This document shows, piece after piece, positions 1 to 5,922 of a stretch of DNA of 8,939 nt. This DNA is from an uncultured Clostridia bacterium (GTDB taxonomy: Bacteria; Bacillota; Clostridia; Oscillospirales; CAG-272), in contig CAMZFG010000025.1 of assembly GCA_947306035.1 (NCBI GenBank), positions 1 to 8,939 of the forward strand, in the 5' to 3' direction. The notes beneath the pieces are model-generated. The model was not told where the DNA came from. It searched no databases and was given only the letters and a program-made list of their open reading frames with translations. A program made the position numbers and the translations under genes. The stretch's first letter is position 1; every line of letters starts with the position of its first letter.

Positions 1-539
1 AGCGAGGCGCGGCCGATATCCAGCATATCGGAGAGAGAGGAGAGCGAGGCGGGCAGCACGATGTCGTCGTGCTCCTCGGCGGCCAGCCAAAGCGCCAGGC
101 GCCGTTCGGCGCTGCCGGCCGTAAAGCCGCGTATCTTGCGGTTGAGAAAGCGCACGCGCTCGGCGAGAAACGTCAGGTAATTGTCGCAAAAAACGGGGTC
201 TTTGTGCAGCAGTTCGCGCACCGCCTCGGCCGGAAACAGGAACAGGCGGCAGGCGGTCAGCGTTTCCACGCGCGAAAACGGCTCGGCGTCGGGGCAAAAG
301 AGACGCGCCGCGCCGAACACGTCGACGGGGCGGAGCGTGCGCAGGATCACGGTGCGCCCGCTGTCGCCGGAGAGAATGTGCGCCCGACCCGACAGCAATA
401 CCGACAAAACGCCGTTCGTGTTTGCAAGCGTTTGTCCGGCGGCGACGGTCACGGGGGGATAGCGCCCGATCAACGTCTCCAGGCGTTTGGCGTCTACCCC
501 CGCGAACAGGGGCAGGGAGAGCAGGTCGTCCCGATCCAT
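1..539 (-). CDS. Crp/Fnr-family transcriptional regulator, C-terminus cut by window edge
   Basis: The minus strand encodes 179 complete codons that run off the left edge. The start ATG at 537-539 follows a GAGGTGAT ribosome binding site and lies about 30 bases after a consensus promoter. Residues about 6-115 look like a cyclic-nucleotide-binding-type beta barrel (VLSVLLSGRAHI at 44-55, VFGAARLF at 74-81). Residues about 116-140 form the dimerisation helix, and a Crp-type helix-turn-helix begins near 145 (LSSLSDMLDIGRAS at 166-179, just ahead of the usual recognition-helix end). The canonical cAMP cassette (GE-L followed by RS) is not evident. There are no N-terminal cysteines for an Fnr iron-sulfur cluster; the first Cys is residue 82. 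The effector therefore cannot be named. The family usually binds DNA as a dimer and activates or represses nearby promoters. The gene is divergent from galM, so control of galM or of itself is possible but inferred. Confidence 0.9.
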   Translation of the reverse strand, partial: MDRDDLLSLPLFAGVDAKRLETLIGRYPPVTVAAGQTLANTNGVLSVLLSGRAHILSGDSGRTVILRTLRPVDVFGAARLFCPDAEPFSRVETLTACRLFLFPAEAVRELLHKDPVFCDNYLTFLAERVRFLNRKIRGFTAGSAERRLALWLAAEEHDDIVLPASLSSLSDMLDIGRAS

Positions 540-575
540 CTTATCACCTCGTTTTGTATCAAATGAGACAATTAT

Positions 576-604
576 AGTATAGCGCGCCCCTGCCTTGCTG
601 TCAA
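576..604 (-). promoter_or_regulatory. Promoter of the Crp/Fnr-family gene
   Basis: Read on the minus strand, this is a perfect TTGACA -35 box (604-599), a 17-bp spacer, and a TATACT -10 box (581-576). Transcription would start near 569, giving a leader of about 30 bases that contains the GAGGTGAT ribosome binding site before the ATG at 539. A second TATAAT-like hexamer overlaps just downstream (576-571), but it lacks a matched -35. Confidence 0.8.
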
Positions 605-632
605 TAGTTTTTGCCGCTTTTCGGCGCTCCAT

Positions 633-650
633 TTGTGAACTAATTGTTAA
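633..650. repeat. Short direct repeat TTGTKAA, possible operator
   Basis: TTGTGAA at 633-639 is repeated as TTGTTAA at 644-650, start to start 11 bases apart, or about one helical turn. It lies in an AT-rich island between the divergent promoters of the Crp/Fnr-family gene and galM. It is not a good Crp palindrome (TGTGA-N6-TCACA). A regulatory role is only suggested by position and spacing. Confidence 0.25.
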
Positions 651-688
651 ATTCGGGAACGCGGCGCGCCACGCTCTTATTCTTTTTG

Positions 689-694
689 TATAAT
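689..694 (+). promoter_or_regulatory. galM -10 box without a recognisable -35
   Basis: TATAAT is a perfect -10 hexamer, placing a start of transcription near 701 and a leader of about 46 bases before the galM ATG at 747. The region 15-18 bp upstream (about 665-673) is GGCGCGCCAC-like and has no resemblance to TTGACA. There is no TGn extension either. This suggests that the promoter, if real, is weak or needs an activator. An upstream in-frame ATG at 693 overlaps this box and so is unlikely to be the translation start. Confidence 0.5.
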
Positions 695-746
695 GAAGAC
701 AGACCGCACGGTCGTCACGAAAAATAAAAGAAAAGAGAGCAGTATC

Positions 747-1784
747 ATGATCGCAAAACAACTGTTTGGCACCCTGCCGGACGGCAGAGCCGTCACGCGC
801 TATTTTTTGAGCAATAAAAACGGCATGACCGTCGCCGTTCTCGATTTCGGCGGCACCATTCAACAACTGCTGGTGCCCGATCGCCGCGGGCTTTTGCAGG
901 ACGTGGTCTTCGGCTACGACGACCTGGTCGGCTACTACACGGCAGACGGCTATCACGGCGCGCTGGTCGGGCGCTTCGGCAACCGCATCGCGGGTGCGGC
1001 TTTCGAGTTGGACGGCAAGACCTATCGGCTCTTCAACAACGACGGCAGAAATCATCTGCACGGCGGCAAAGAGGGCTTCAGTTTCAAGATCTGGCAGGTC
1101 GTGCCGGAAGACGGCGAAGAGCCGAAACTGCACCTTTCTTACGTTTCGCCCGACGGCGAAGAGGGCTACCCCGGCACCTTGACCGTTTCTGTGACGTACA
1201 CGGTCAAAAAGAACAACGCGCTGGCCATTCACTATACCGCGACGACCGATAAAAAAACAATCGTCAACCTGACCAACCACTCCTATTTCAACCTCGGCGG
1301 CTTTGCCTCGGGCAAGATCTACGACCATTTGCTGCAGCTGGACGCCGATACTTTTCTCGCCGTGGACAACGAAACGATCCCCACGGGAGAACTGACCCCC
1401 GTGGCGGGCACGGCTTTCGATTTTCGCAAACCGAAACCCGTGGGCGAGGCCTTCGCGCTGGCGGAGCCGGACCATTGCTTCAATTTTGTCGGCGGCAAAA
1501 CGGAAAGACCCGTGTGCCGCGCCGTGCTGTACGATCCGAGGAGCGGCCGGGAGATGAAAGTGCTGACCGATCAGCCCTGCGTGCAGTTCTACACGGCCAA
1601 CTACATGAAAAATCCGGCGCATCCGTTCAAAGGCGGCTATCCGCAAAACGTGCACAACGCGCTGTGCCTGGAAACGCAATGTATGCCCGACAGCATCCAC
1701 CACGAGCATTTCACGAACACCGTGCTGCTGCCGGGGCAGACCTACGACACCACGACCGAATACGTTTTCTCGATCAGACCATAA
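747..1784 (+). CDS. galM: Aldose 1-epimerase (galactose mutarotase)
   Basis: The protein interconverts the alpha and beta anomers of galactose, glucose and related aldoses in the cytoplasm, feeding the Leloir and glycolytic routes. From the chosen start it has 345 residues, normal for the family. Signature blocks appear in order: GRFGNRI (75-81), NHLHGG (102-107), LTNHSYFNLGG around the catalytic His178, a substrate-binding Asp242 in EPDHCFNF, PCVQFYTANYM, and LETQ with the catalytic base Glu309. All catalytic positions known for the family are present. The ATG at 747 is preferred over the in-frame ATG at 693 because 693 lies inside the -10 box and adds 18 residues of non-family sequence. A purine-rich AAAAGAGAG stretch precedes 747. 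The gene is divergent from a Crp/Fnr-family regulator and followed by its own terminator. Exact sugar preference cannot be read from the sequence. Confidence 0.93.
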   Translation: MIAKQLFGTLPDGRAVTRYFLSNKNGMTVAVLDFGGTIQQLLVPDRRGLLQDVVFGYDDLVGYYTADGYHGALVGRFGNRIAGAAFELDGKTYRLFNNDGRNHLHGGKEGFSFKIWQVVPEDGEEPKLHLSYVSPDGEEGYPGTLTVSVTYTVKKNNALAIHYTATTDKKTIVNLTNHSYFNLGGFASGKIYDHLLQLDADTFLAVDNETIPTGELTPVAGTAFDFRKPKPVGEAFALAEPDHCFNFVGGKTERPVCRAVLYDPRSGREMKVLTDQPCVQFYTANYMKNPAHPFKGGYPQNVHNALCLETQCMPDSIHHEHFTNTVLLPGQTYDTTTEYVFSIRP

Positions 1785-1791
1785 CGATCAG

Positions 1792-1814
1792 GCGGGGGCT
1801 TGCCCCCGCTTTTT
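1792..1814 (+). terminator. Intrinsic terminator of galM
   Basis: GCGGGGG (1792-1798) pairs with CCCCCGC (1803-1809) around a CTTG loop. A run of five T (1810-1814) follows. It starts 8 bases after the galM stop codon and separates galM from the carboxypeptidase gene. Confidence 0.85.
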
Positions 1815-1859
1815 CATGTTTATGCCGTCGCTCACATATAGTAGGGCGGAGGTGAAACC

Positions 1860-3038
1860 ATGAAAATTTTACGTTTGATATGCCTTGCGCTGGTCTTTTG
1901 TCTGTTGTTCGGCACGGCGGCGTTTGCCGCGCCGGCGGCGCAAGACGAAGCACCCGATACCGCGGTCGACACGCCGCAGAAAGAGGCGGGACTGCCGTGC
2001 AGATCGGCGATCCTGATGGACGCCGCCACGGGTACGGTGCTGTACGAACAGAACGCGAACGAGCCGCTGCCGCCCGCCTCTGTCACCAAGATCATGACGC
2101 TGCTTCTCGTCATGAAAGCGGTCGAGGAGGGGCGCATCGCCCTAACGGACACGGTCACGACCAGCGCGCGCGCCGCCTCGATGGGCGGGTCGCAGGTCTT
2201 TCTCAAAGAGGGGGAGACCATGAGCGTGGAAGATATGGTCAAAAGCGTGGTCATCGCCTCCGCCAACGACTGTGCCGTCGCGCTTGCCGAATACACGGCG
2301 GGCAGCGAGGAGGCGTTCGTGGCGCGCATGAACGAGAAGGCCGCCGCGCTCGGCATGGCGAACACGCATTTTGAAAACACGAACGGCCTTGACGACACGG
2401 CGAAAAATCACGTGACCTCGGCGCGCGATATCGCGATCATGTCGCGGGAACTGATCCGCTACGATACGATACTGCAATACAGCTCCACCTGGATGGACAG
2501 CATACGCGGCGGGGCGTTCGGCCTGACCAACACCAACCGGCTGGTGCGCTTTTATCCGGGCTGCAACGGGCTGAAAACGGGTTCGACCTCGCGTGCGGGC
2601 TTTTGCGTCAGCGCCACCGCCAAACGGGGAGATCTTTCTTTGATCTGCGTCATCATGGGCGCCGAGAACCGCGACGTGCGCAACCGCGCGGCCGCCAAAC
2701 TGCTGGATATGGGCTTTGCCGGATACAGCGCCTACGCGAACGAGGGCAAAGAACTGACCCTGCCGACCGAGGGCGCGACGATCCCGACGGCCACGGTGCG
2801 CTACGCCGCCTTCGGCGCGGTGGTGGCGAAGGGAAGCGCCGGCCGCGTCGCGGTGCGGGTGGAACTGCCCGAAAAACTGACGGCGCCGCTGGCGGCGGGT
2901 GAGGAAGTCGGCACCGTCGTTTTCACGCTGGACGGCAGCGAGATCGGCCGCGTGCCGGTGCTCGTCACCGAGGACGTGCCGAAGATCGGTTTCTTCACGT
3001 TGTTCCGGCGCATGCTGGCGCAGATGTTTTTGACATAA
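1860..3038 (+). CDS. D-alanyl-D-alanine carboxypeptidase (PBP5 family, DacF-like)
   Basis: This is a low-molecular-mass penicillin-binding protein that removes the terminal D-Ala from peptidoglycan stem peptides outside the membrane. It has 392 residues. An N-terminal signal peptide (MKIL, hydrophobic core to about residue 22, AFA-A type cleavage near 23) leads into the serine peptidase S11 domain with all three active-site motifs: SVTK (74-77, nucleophile Ser74), SAN (134-136) and KTG (239-241, within NGLKTGST). A PBP5-type C-terminal beta domain spans about 297-372. The tail FFTLFRRMLAQMFLT (378-392) looks like the amphipathic membrane anchor of the family. The start ATG has an ideal GGAGGTGA site 4 bases upstream. 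It follows the galM terminator; no separate promoter is convincing. Whether it is orthologous to DacA, DacB or DacF of Bacillus cannot be settled here; the length is closest to DacF. Confidence 0.95.
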   Translation: MKILRLICLALVFCLLFGTAAFAAPAAQDEAPDTAVDTPQKEAGLPCRSAILMDAATGTVLYEQNANEPLPPASVTKIMTLLLVMKAVEEGRIALTDTVTTSARAASMGGSQVFLKEGETMSVEDMVKSVVIASANDCAVALAEYTAGSEEAFVARMNEKAAALGMANTHFENTNGLDDTAKNHVTSARDIAIMSRELIRYDTILQYSSTWMDSIRGGAFGLTNTNRLVRFYPGCNGLKTGSTSRAGFCVSATAKRGDLSLICVIMGAENRDVRNRAAAKLLDMGFAGYSAYANEGKELTLPTEGATIPTATVRYAAFGAVVAKGSAGRVAVRVELPEKLTAPLAAGEEVGTVVFTLDGSEIGRVPVLVTEDVPKIGFFTLFRRMLAQMFLT

Positions 3039-3075
3039 ATCGCACAAAAAGTAACAAAATTTTCTTATTTTTCTA

Positions 3076-3104
3076 TTGCAAAATCGCTTTGGGCATTGTA
3101 GAAT
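3076..3104 (+). promoter_or_regulatory. Promoter of pgi
   Basis: A TTGCAA -35 box (3076-3081), a 17-bp spacer and a TAGAAT -10 box (3099-3104) lie in an AT-rich stretch. The predicted transcription start near 3111 leaves about 35 bases of leader before the ATG at 3146. An in-frame TTG at 3119 would be only about 8 bases from the 5' end, with no room for a ribosome binding site. I see no hairpin terminator for the upstream carboxypeptidase gene in this gap, so read-through is also possible. Confidence 0.7.
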
Positions 3105-3145
3105 AAAAAAGAAGTCTATTGCATTTGTGCGGAAAGCAGGTCAAA

Positions 3146-4489
3146 ATGTCTCTTCATCTCAACGACACCTACGTAGCTCCTTTCGTTGCGGCGCGCGAAC
3201 TGGACGCCATTCGGCCGCAGGTCGAGGCGGCGCACACCCTTTTGCACGGCAAAAACGGCCCCGGCAACGCGTTTCTCGGCTGGCTCGATCTGCCGCGCGA
3301 CTACGATAAGGCGGAGTATGCCCGCATCAAGGCGGCCGCGGCCAGAATTCAGAAAAGCTGCGCCGTCTTTATCGTCATCGGCATCGGCGGTTCCTACCTC
3401 GGCGCCCGCGCGGTCGTCGAGTTTCTCAAATCGCCGCTCTACAACAACCTCAAAAAGAGCACGCCCGATATCTATTTTTCCGGCTGCAACATCAGCGCCA
3501 CCAACATACAAGAACTGCTTGACCTGTGCGAGGGGCGCGACGTCTGCATCAACGTCATCTCCAAATCCGGCACGACGACCGAGCCGGCCGTGGCGTTTCG
3601 CGTTTTCCGCGGCATGCTGGAGAAAAAATACGGCAAAGAAGAGGCCAAAAAGCGCATTTTCGTCACCACGGACCGCGCTCGCGGCACGTTGAAGCACTTT
3701 GCCGACGAGGCGGGTTACGAGACCTTTGTCGTACCGGACGACGTGGGCGGCCGTTTCTCGGTCCTCAGCGCCGTGGGGCTTTTGCCCATCGCCGTTTCCG
3801 GCGTGGATATCGACGAGCTGATGGCCGGCGCGAACGACGCCCGCGAGGCGCTTGCCGACCCCGACCTTGAAAAGAACGACTGCTACCGCTACGCCGCGCT
3901 GCGCAACATTCTGCTGCGCAAGGGCAAGACCACCGAAATTCTGGTCGGCTACGAGCCCTTTATGCAGATGTTCTGCGAATGGTGGAAGCAGCTGTACGGC
4001 GAGAGCGAGGGCAAAGACCACAAGGGACTGTATCCTTCCTCGGTCATTTTCTCGACCGACCTGCATTCGCTGGGGCAGTACATTCAGGACGGTATGCGCA
4101 CCATGTTCGAGACCGTCGTAGCGGTCAGGGAAACGGGCGTGCACGTGCCCGTGCCGGAAGACCCCGCCAACATCGACGGCCTGAATTTTCTTGCCGGCAA
4201 AGACCTCAACTACGTCAACGACATGGCCAAACAGGGAACGCTGTTCGCCCACGTGGACGGCGGCGTGCCGAACGTGCTGCTTGAACTTGACGACCGCACC
4301 CCGCGCTCGCTCGGCTATATGATCTACTTCTTTGAAAAGGCCTGCGCCATCTCCGGCTATCTGCTCGGCGTCAATCCGTTCGATCAGCCGGGCGTTGAGG
4401 CCTACAAAAAGAACATGTTCGCCCTGCTCGGCAAACCGGGCTACGAAAAAGAAAAAGCCGCGCTCGAAGCGCGCCTTGCCGGCAACTGA
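3146..4489 (+). CDS. pgi: Glucose-6-phosphate isomerase
   Basis: The cytoplasmic enzyme interconverts glucose 6-phosphate and fructose 6-phosphate in glycolysis and gluconeogenesis. From the ATG at 3146 it has 447 residues, matching the compact isomerase of Bacillus (about 450) rather than the 550-residue enterobacterial form. The two SIS domains are visible: [10 protein letters not shown] (79-88) with the phosphate-binding loop SKSGTTTE (139-146), and the family signature [13 protein letters not shown] (199-211). GESEGKDH (285-292) carries the catalytic glutamate and nearby histidine, and DLHSLGQY (305-312) follows. The C-terminal signature [14 protein letters not shown] (410-423) carries the conserved lysine. 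The start was chosen over an in-frame TTG at 3119 because GGAAAGCAGG precedes 3146 and the promoter sits too close to 3119. It has its own promoter and terminator. No anomalies are seen. Confidence 0.97.
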   Translation: MSLHLNDTYVAPFVAARELDAIRPQVEAAHTLLHGKNGPGNAFLGWLDLPRDYDKAEYARIKAAAARIQKSCAVFIVIGIGGSYLGARAVVEFLKSPLYNNLKKSTPDIYFSGCNISATNIQELLDLCEGRDVCINVISKSGTTTEPAVAFRVFRGMLEKKYGKEEAKKRIFVTTDRARGTLKHFADEAGYETFVVPDDVGGRFSVLSAVGLLPIAVSGVDIDELMAGANDAREALADPDLEKNDCYRYAALRNILLRKGKTTEILVGYEPFMQMFCEWWKQLYGESEGKDHKGLYPSSVIFSTDLHSLGQYIQDGMRTMFETVVAVRETGVHVPVPEDPANIDGLNFLAGKDLNYVNDMAKQGTLFAHVDGGVPNVLLELDDRTPRSLGYMIYFFEKACAISGYLLGVNPFDQPGVEAYKKNMFALLGKPGYEKEKAALEARLAGN

Positions 4490-4495
4490 ACAAAG

Positions 4496-4526
4496 AGAAA
4501 AGGGAGCTTTGCTCCTTTTTCTTTTT
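4496..4526 (+). terminator. Intrinsic terminator of pgi
   Basis: AGAAAAGGGAGC (4496-4507) pairs with GCTCCTTTTTCT (4511-4522) through a TTT loop, with one G-T wobble. The lower stem is A-T rich and merges into a T run ending at 4526. It starts 7 bases after the pgi stop codon. Confidence 0.85.
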
Positions 4527-4544
4527 CATTTTTGCAAAAAGCAC

Positions 4545-4573
4545 TTGAAAAAAGCGGCCGCGTCATGTATAAT
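4545..4573 (+). promoter_or_regulatory. Promoter of the P-loop protein gene
   Basis: TTGAAA (4545-4550), a 17-bp spacer and a perfect TATAAT (4568-4573) form a near-consensus promoter right after the pgi terminator. Transcription would begin near 4580, leaving a leader of about 47 bases before the ATG at 4627. The small downstream gene thus appears to be expressed on its own. Confidence 0.8.
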
Positions 4574-4626
4574 AAAACTGACGCCGGAAGAAACGCTTTC
4601 GGGTACGATTTTGGGAGGTATGGAAC

Positions 4627-5034
4627 ATGCTGAAACTGATGATTGGTGTCAAAGGGACCGGTAAGACGAAAACGCTGATCGAAAAGGTCAACGAGGCGGC
4701 CGGCACGTCGCACGGCGACGTGGTGTGCATCGAAAAGGGCACGAAACTCCGCTTTGATATCAAACCGACCGTTCGCCTGATCGACGCGGACGAATATAAC
4801 GTTCACAACGCCACGGCCCTGTACGGCCTTATCGCCGGCATTCTGGCCAGCAACTACGACGTGACCGATATTTTCATCGACAATACCGTCAAGATCTGCG
4901 GCGGCGACGTCGCCTCGCTCGACGTCATACTCGACGAGCTGGCGGCCCTGCTTGAGAAGCACAACGTCAACGTGTTTATGACCGCCTCGATGCCCGTGGA
5001 AGACGCCACCGAAACGATCAAAAAGTATCTTTGA
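4627..5034 (+). CDS. Small P-loop ATP-binding protein of unknown function
   Basis: This 135-residue protein has a Walker A motif at its very N-terminus (GVKGTGKT, 7-14) and a likely Walker B strand ending in an acidic residue (VTDIFIDN, 79-86, Asp85). The order beta strand, P-loop, helix, then alternating strands and helices fits a minimal P-loop NTPase fold. There is no signal peptide, membrane segment or added DNA-binding domain. The ATG is set by GGGAGG (4613-4618) with good spacing; an ATG at 4620 is out of frame. From memory, similar proteins are common in Clostridia and are often labelled 'PilT-like' or 'twitching motility', but the full PilT motifs (Asp and His boxes, length about 350) are absent, so that label is not supported. 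It has its own promoter and terminator, so neighbours give no clue to its role. ATP binding is likely; the function is unknown. Confidence 0.88.
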   Translation: MLKLMIGVKGTGKTKTLIEKVNEAAGTSHGDVVCIEKGTKLRFDIKPTVRLIDADEYNVHNATALYGLIAGILASNYDVTDIFIDNTVKICGGDVASLDVILDELAALLEKHNVNVFMTASMPVEDATETIKKYL

Positions 5035-5040
5035 AACAGC

Positions 5041-5072
5041 AAAGCCGCACGGTACGCCGTGCGGCTTTTTTT
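5041..5072. terminator. Shared hairpin terminator between convergent genes
   Basis: GCCGCACGG (5044-5052) pairs with CCGTGCGGC (5057-5065) around a TACG loop, flanked by AAA on the left and seven T on the right (5066-5072). On the plus strand it is a strong intrinsic terminator for the P-loop gene. On the minus strand it comes directly after the membrane-protein stop codon (5071-5073), which lies inside the T run. The T tract on that strand is poorer (TTTGCTGTTT), so termination there may be weaker. Confidence 0.85.
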
Positions 5073-5814
5073 ATTTTGCGCGTTTTTGCAGGATCAGGAG
5101 GATCAGAAAATAGCCGATCGCCGCGGGAAGAAGGATCAGAAGGAACCAGTAGAGCAGCGTGACGGGGATATCGGCGGCGGTGAAGGGATAGCCGTAAAGA
5201 GAGGCCGTGATCTCGTCGACGATCCAGAGCAGCACGCGTATGACCGCGAGCAGGATCATGGCAAGCAGCGCGGTGGTCTGCAGCACGTTGTCACGCGCAA
5301 ACGGCCGCTTGAACGGCAAAAGCGGCGAGGGTGCGTTGTCGGCCTCGTCAAGCGTTTCTGCGGCTTTTTGCCGTGCTTTTTGCGCCGCCGCGGCGCGGGG
5401 GATGCGTGTGGCGGCCAGGACGGCGATCACGGCACAGAAGGCAAGCTCGATAACGAGCGAGAGCGCGGAACTGCCGACGTCGCCGAGCGCGAGCGGCTCG
5501 CCGAGAAACAGGGCCAGCGAGGCAAGCGAGAGCACGTATTTGAACAGCAGCGCGCCGCCGACAAGCAGAAACAGCATGCGGCAGGCACGAACGGCAAAGC
5601 GGCGGATGCCGTCGATGAGGAACCCGCAGCAAAGCGCCAGGCCGACGATCTCCAGCCATTGCTGCGCGCCGTCGATCAGATCGAGCCAGAGCGTCTGGCG
5701 CAGCACGGCGTCCGTCAGAAACACGCGGCAGAGCGGCACCAGCCCCGCGCCGTAGATCGCGTAAACGCCGAACAGCACGGCGGCAGGCAGCAAAAGCGAC
5801 GGTTTTTTAGCCAT
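5071..5814 (-). CDS. Polytopic membrane protein of unknown function
   Basis: I do not recognise a family. The 247-residue protein has about six predicted membrane segments, near residues 7-28, 53-70, 79-105, 115-136, 179-201 and 217-242. A hydrophilic, Ala/Lys/Arg/Glu-rich loop lies at about 137-178, and a basic tail (QKRAK) ends the chain. No enzymatic motif, transporter signature or conserved charged cluster stands out. The start at 5814 is chosen because GGGGGT (5826-5821 on the minus strand) sits 6 bases upstream and the promoter lies at 5844-5872. An in-frame start at 5889 would be upstream of that promoter and is unlikely. The opposite strand is also open over most of this gene, but its charged, low-complexity product lacks a proper start and is read as a shadow. 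The gene converges with the P-loop gene and diverges from the M14 peptidase gene. Confidence 0.8.
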   Translation of the reverse strand: MAKKPSLLLPAAVLFGVYAIYGAGLVPLCRVFLTDAVLRQTLWLDLIDGAQQWLEIVGLALCCGFLIDGIRRFAVRACRMLFLLVGGALLFKYVLSLASLALFLGEPLALGDVGSSALSLVIELAFCAVIAVLAATRIPRAAAAQKARQKAAETLDEADNAPSPLLPFKRPFARDNVLQTTALLAMILLAVIRVLLWIVDEITASLYGYPFTAADIPVTLLYWFLLILLPAAIGYFLILLILQKRAK

Positions 5815-5843
5815 GCGGACACCCCCTTTCTTGGTCTTAAAAC

Positions 5844-5872
5844 AGTATAGCACATTCCGCCGAAAAAAGCAA
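5844..5872 (-). promoter_or_regulatory. Promoter of the membrane protein gene
   Basis: On the minus strand a TTGCTT -35 box (5872-5867), a 17-bp spacer and a TATACT -10 box (5849-5844) are seen. The -10 is extended by TGC just upstream (TGCTATACT). Transcription would start near 5837, leaving a leader of about 23 bases with the GGGGGT ribosome binding site before the ATG at 5814. Confidence 0.75.
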
Positions 5873-5922
5873 ACATTCTTTTTCGCCACGCTTCATACAC
5901 TAAAAGAAAAAGGCGGTTTGCT

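Noticed and set aside
69..566. 165-codon plus-strand frame over the Crp/Fnr-family gene
   Set aside because: It lacks a ribosome binding site and domain, while the minus strand encodes a clear regulator with a consensus promoter.
633..655. Canonical Crp or Fnr palindrome upstream of galM
   Set aside because: Neither TGTGA-N6-TCACA nor TTGAT-N4-ATCAA is present; only a direct repeat and a weak AAC-N5-GTT symmetry are seen.
693..746. N-terminal extension of galM from the ATG at 693
   Set aside because: The ATG overlaps the TATAAT box, so it would not be in the transcript, and the 18 added residues do not resemble the family.
1837..1842. TATAGT as a -10 box for the carboxypeptidase gene
   Set aside because: Transcription would begin inside the ribosome binding site at about 1849, and no -35 box is found at the right distance.
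2142..3047. 301-codon open frame on the minus strand opposite the carboxypeptidase gene
   Set aside because: Its product is His/Arg/Gly-rich without a domain, and the plus-strand gene holds all three penicillin-binding motifs.
3116..4252. Long open frame on the minus strand opposite pgi (378 codons)
   Set aside because: It is a GC-rich antisense shadow: pgi on the plus strand has complete family signatures, a promoter and a terminator, while the antisense product has no recognisable motif.
5059..5850. 263-codon plus-strand frame over the membrane protein gene
   Set aside because: It would begin inside a terminator hairpin, has no ribosome binding site, and yields a charged Gln/Lys/Arg-rich product typical of antisense to hydrophobic codons.
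5896..5901. TACACT as a -10 box for the M14 peptidase gene
   Set aside because: No -35-like hexamer lies 16-18 bp upstream. The promoter of this gene remains unidentified.
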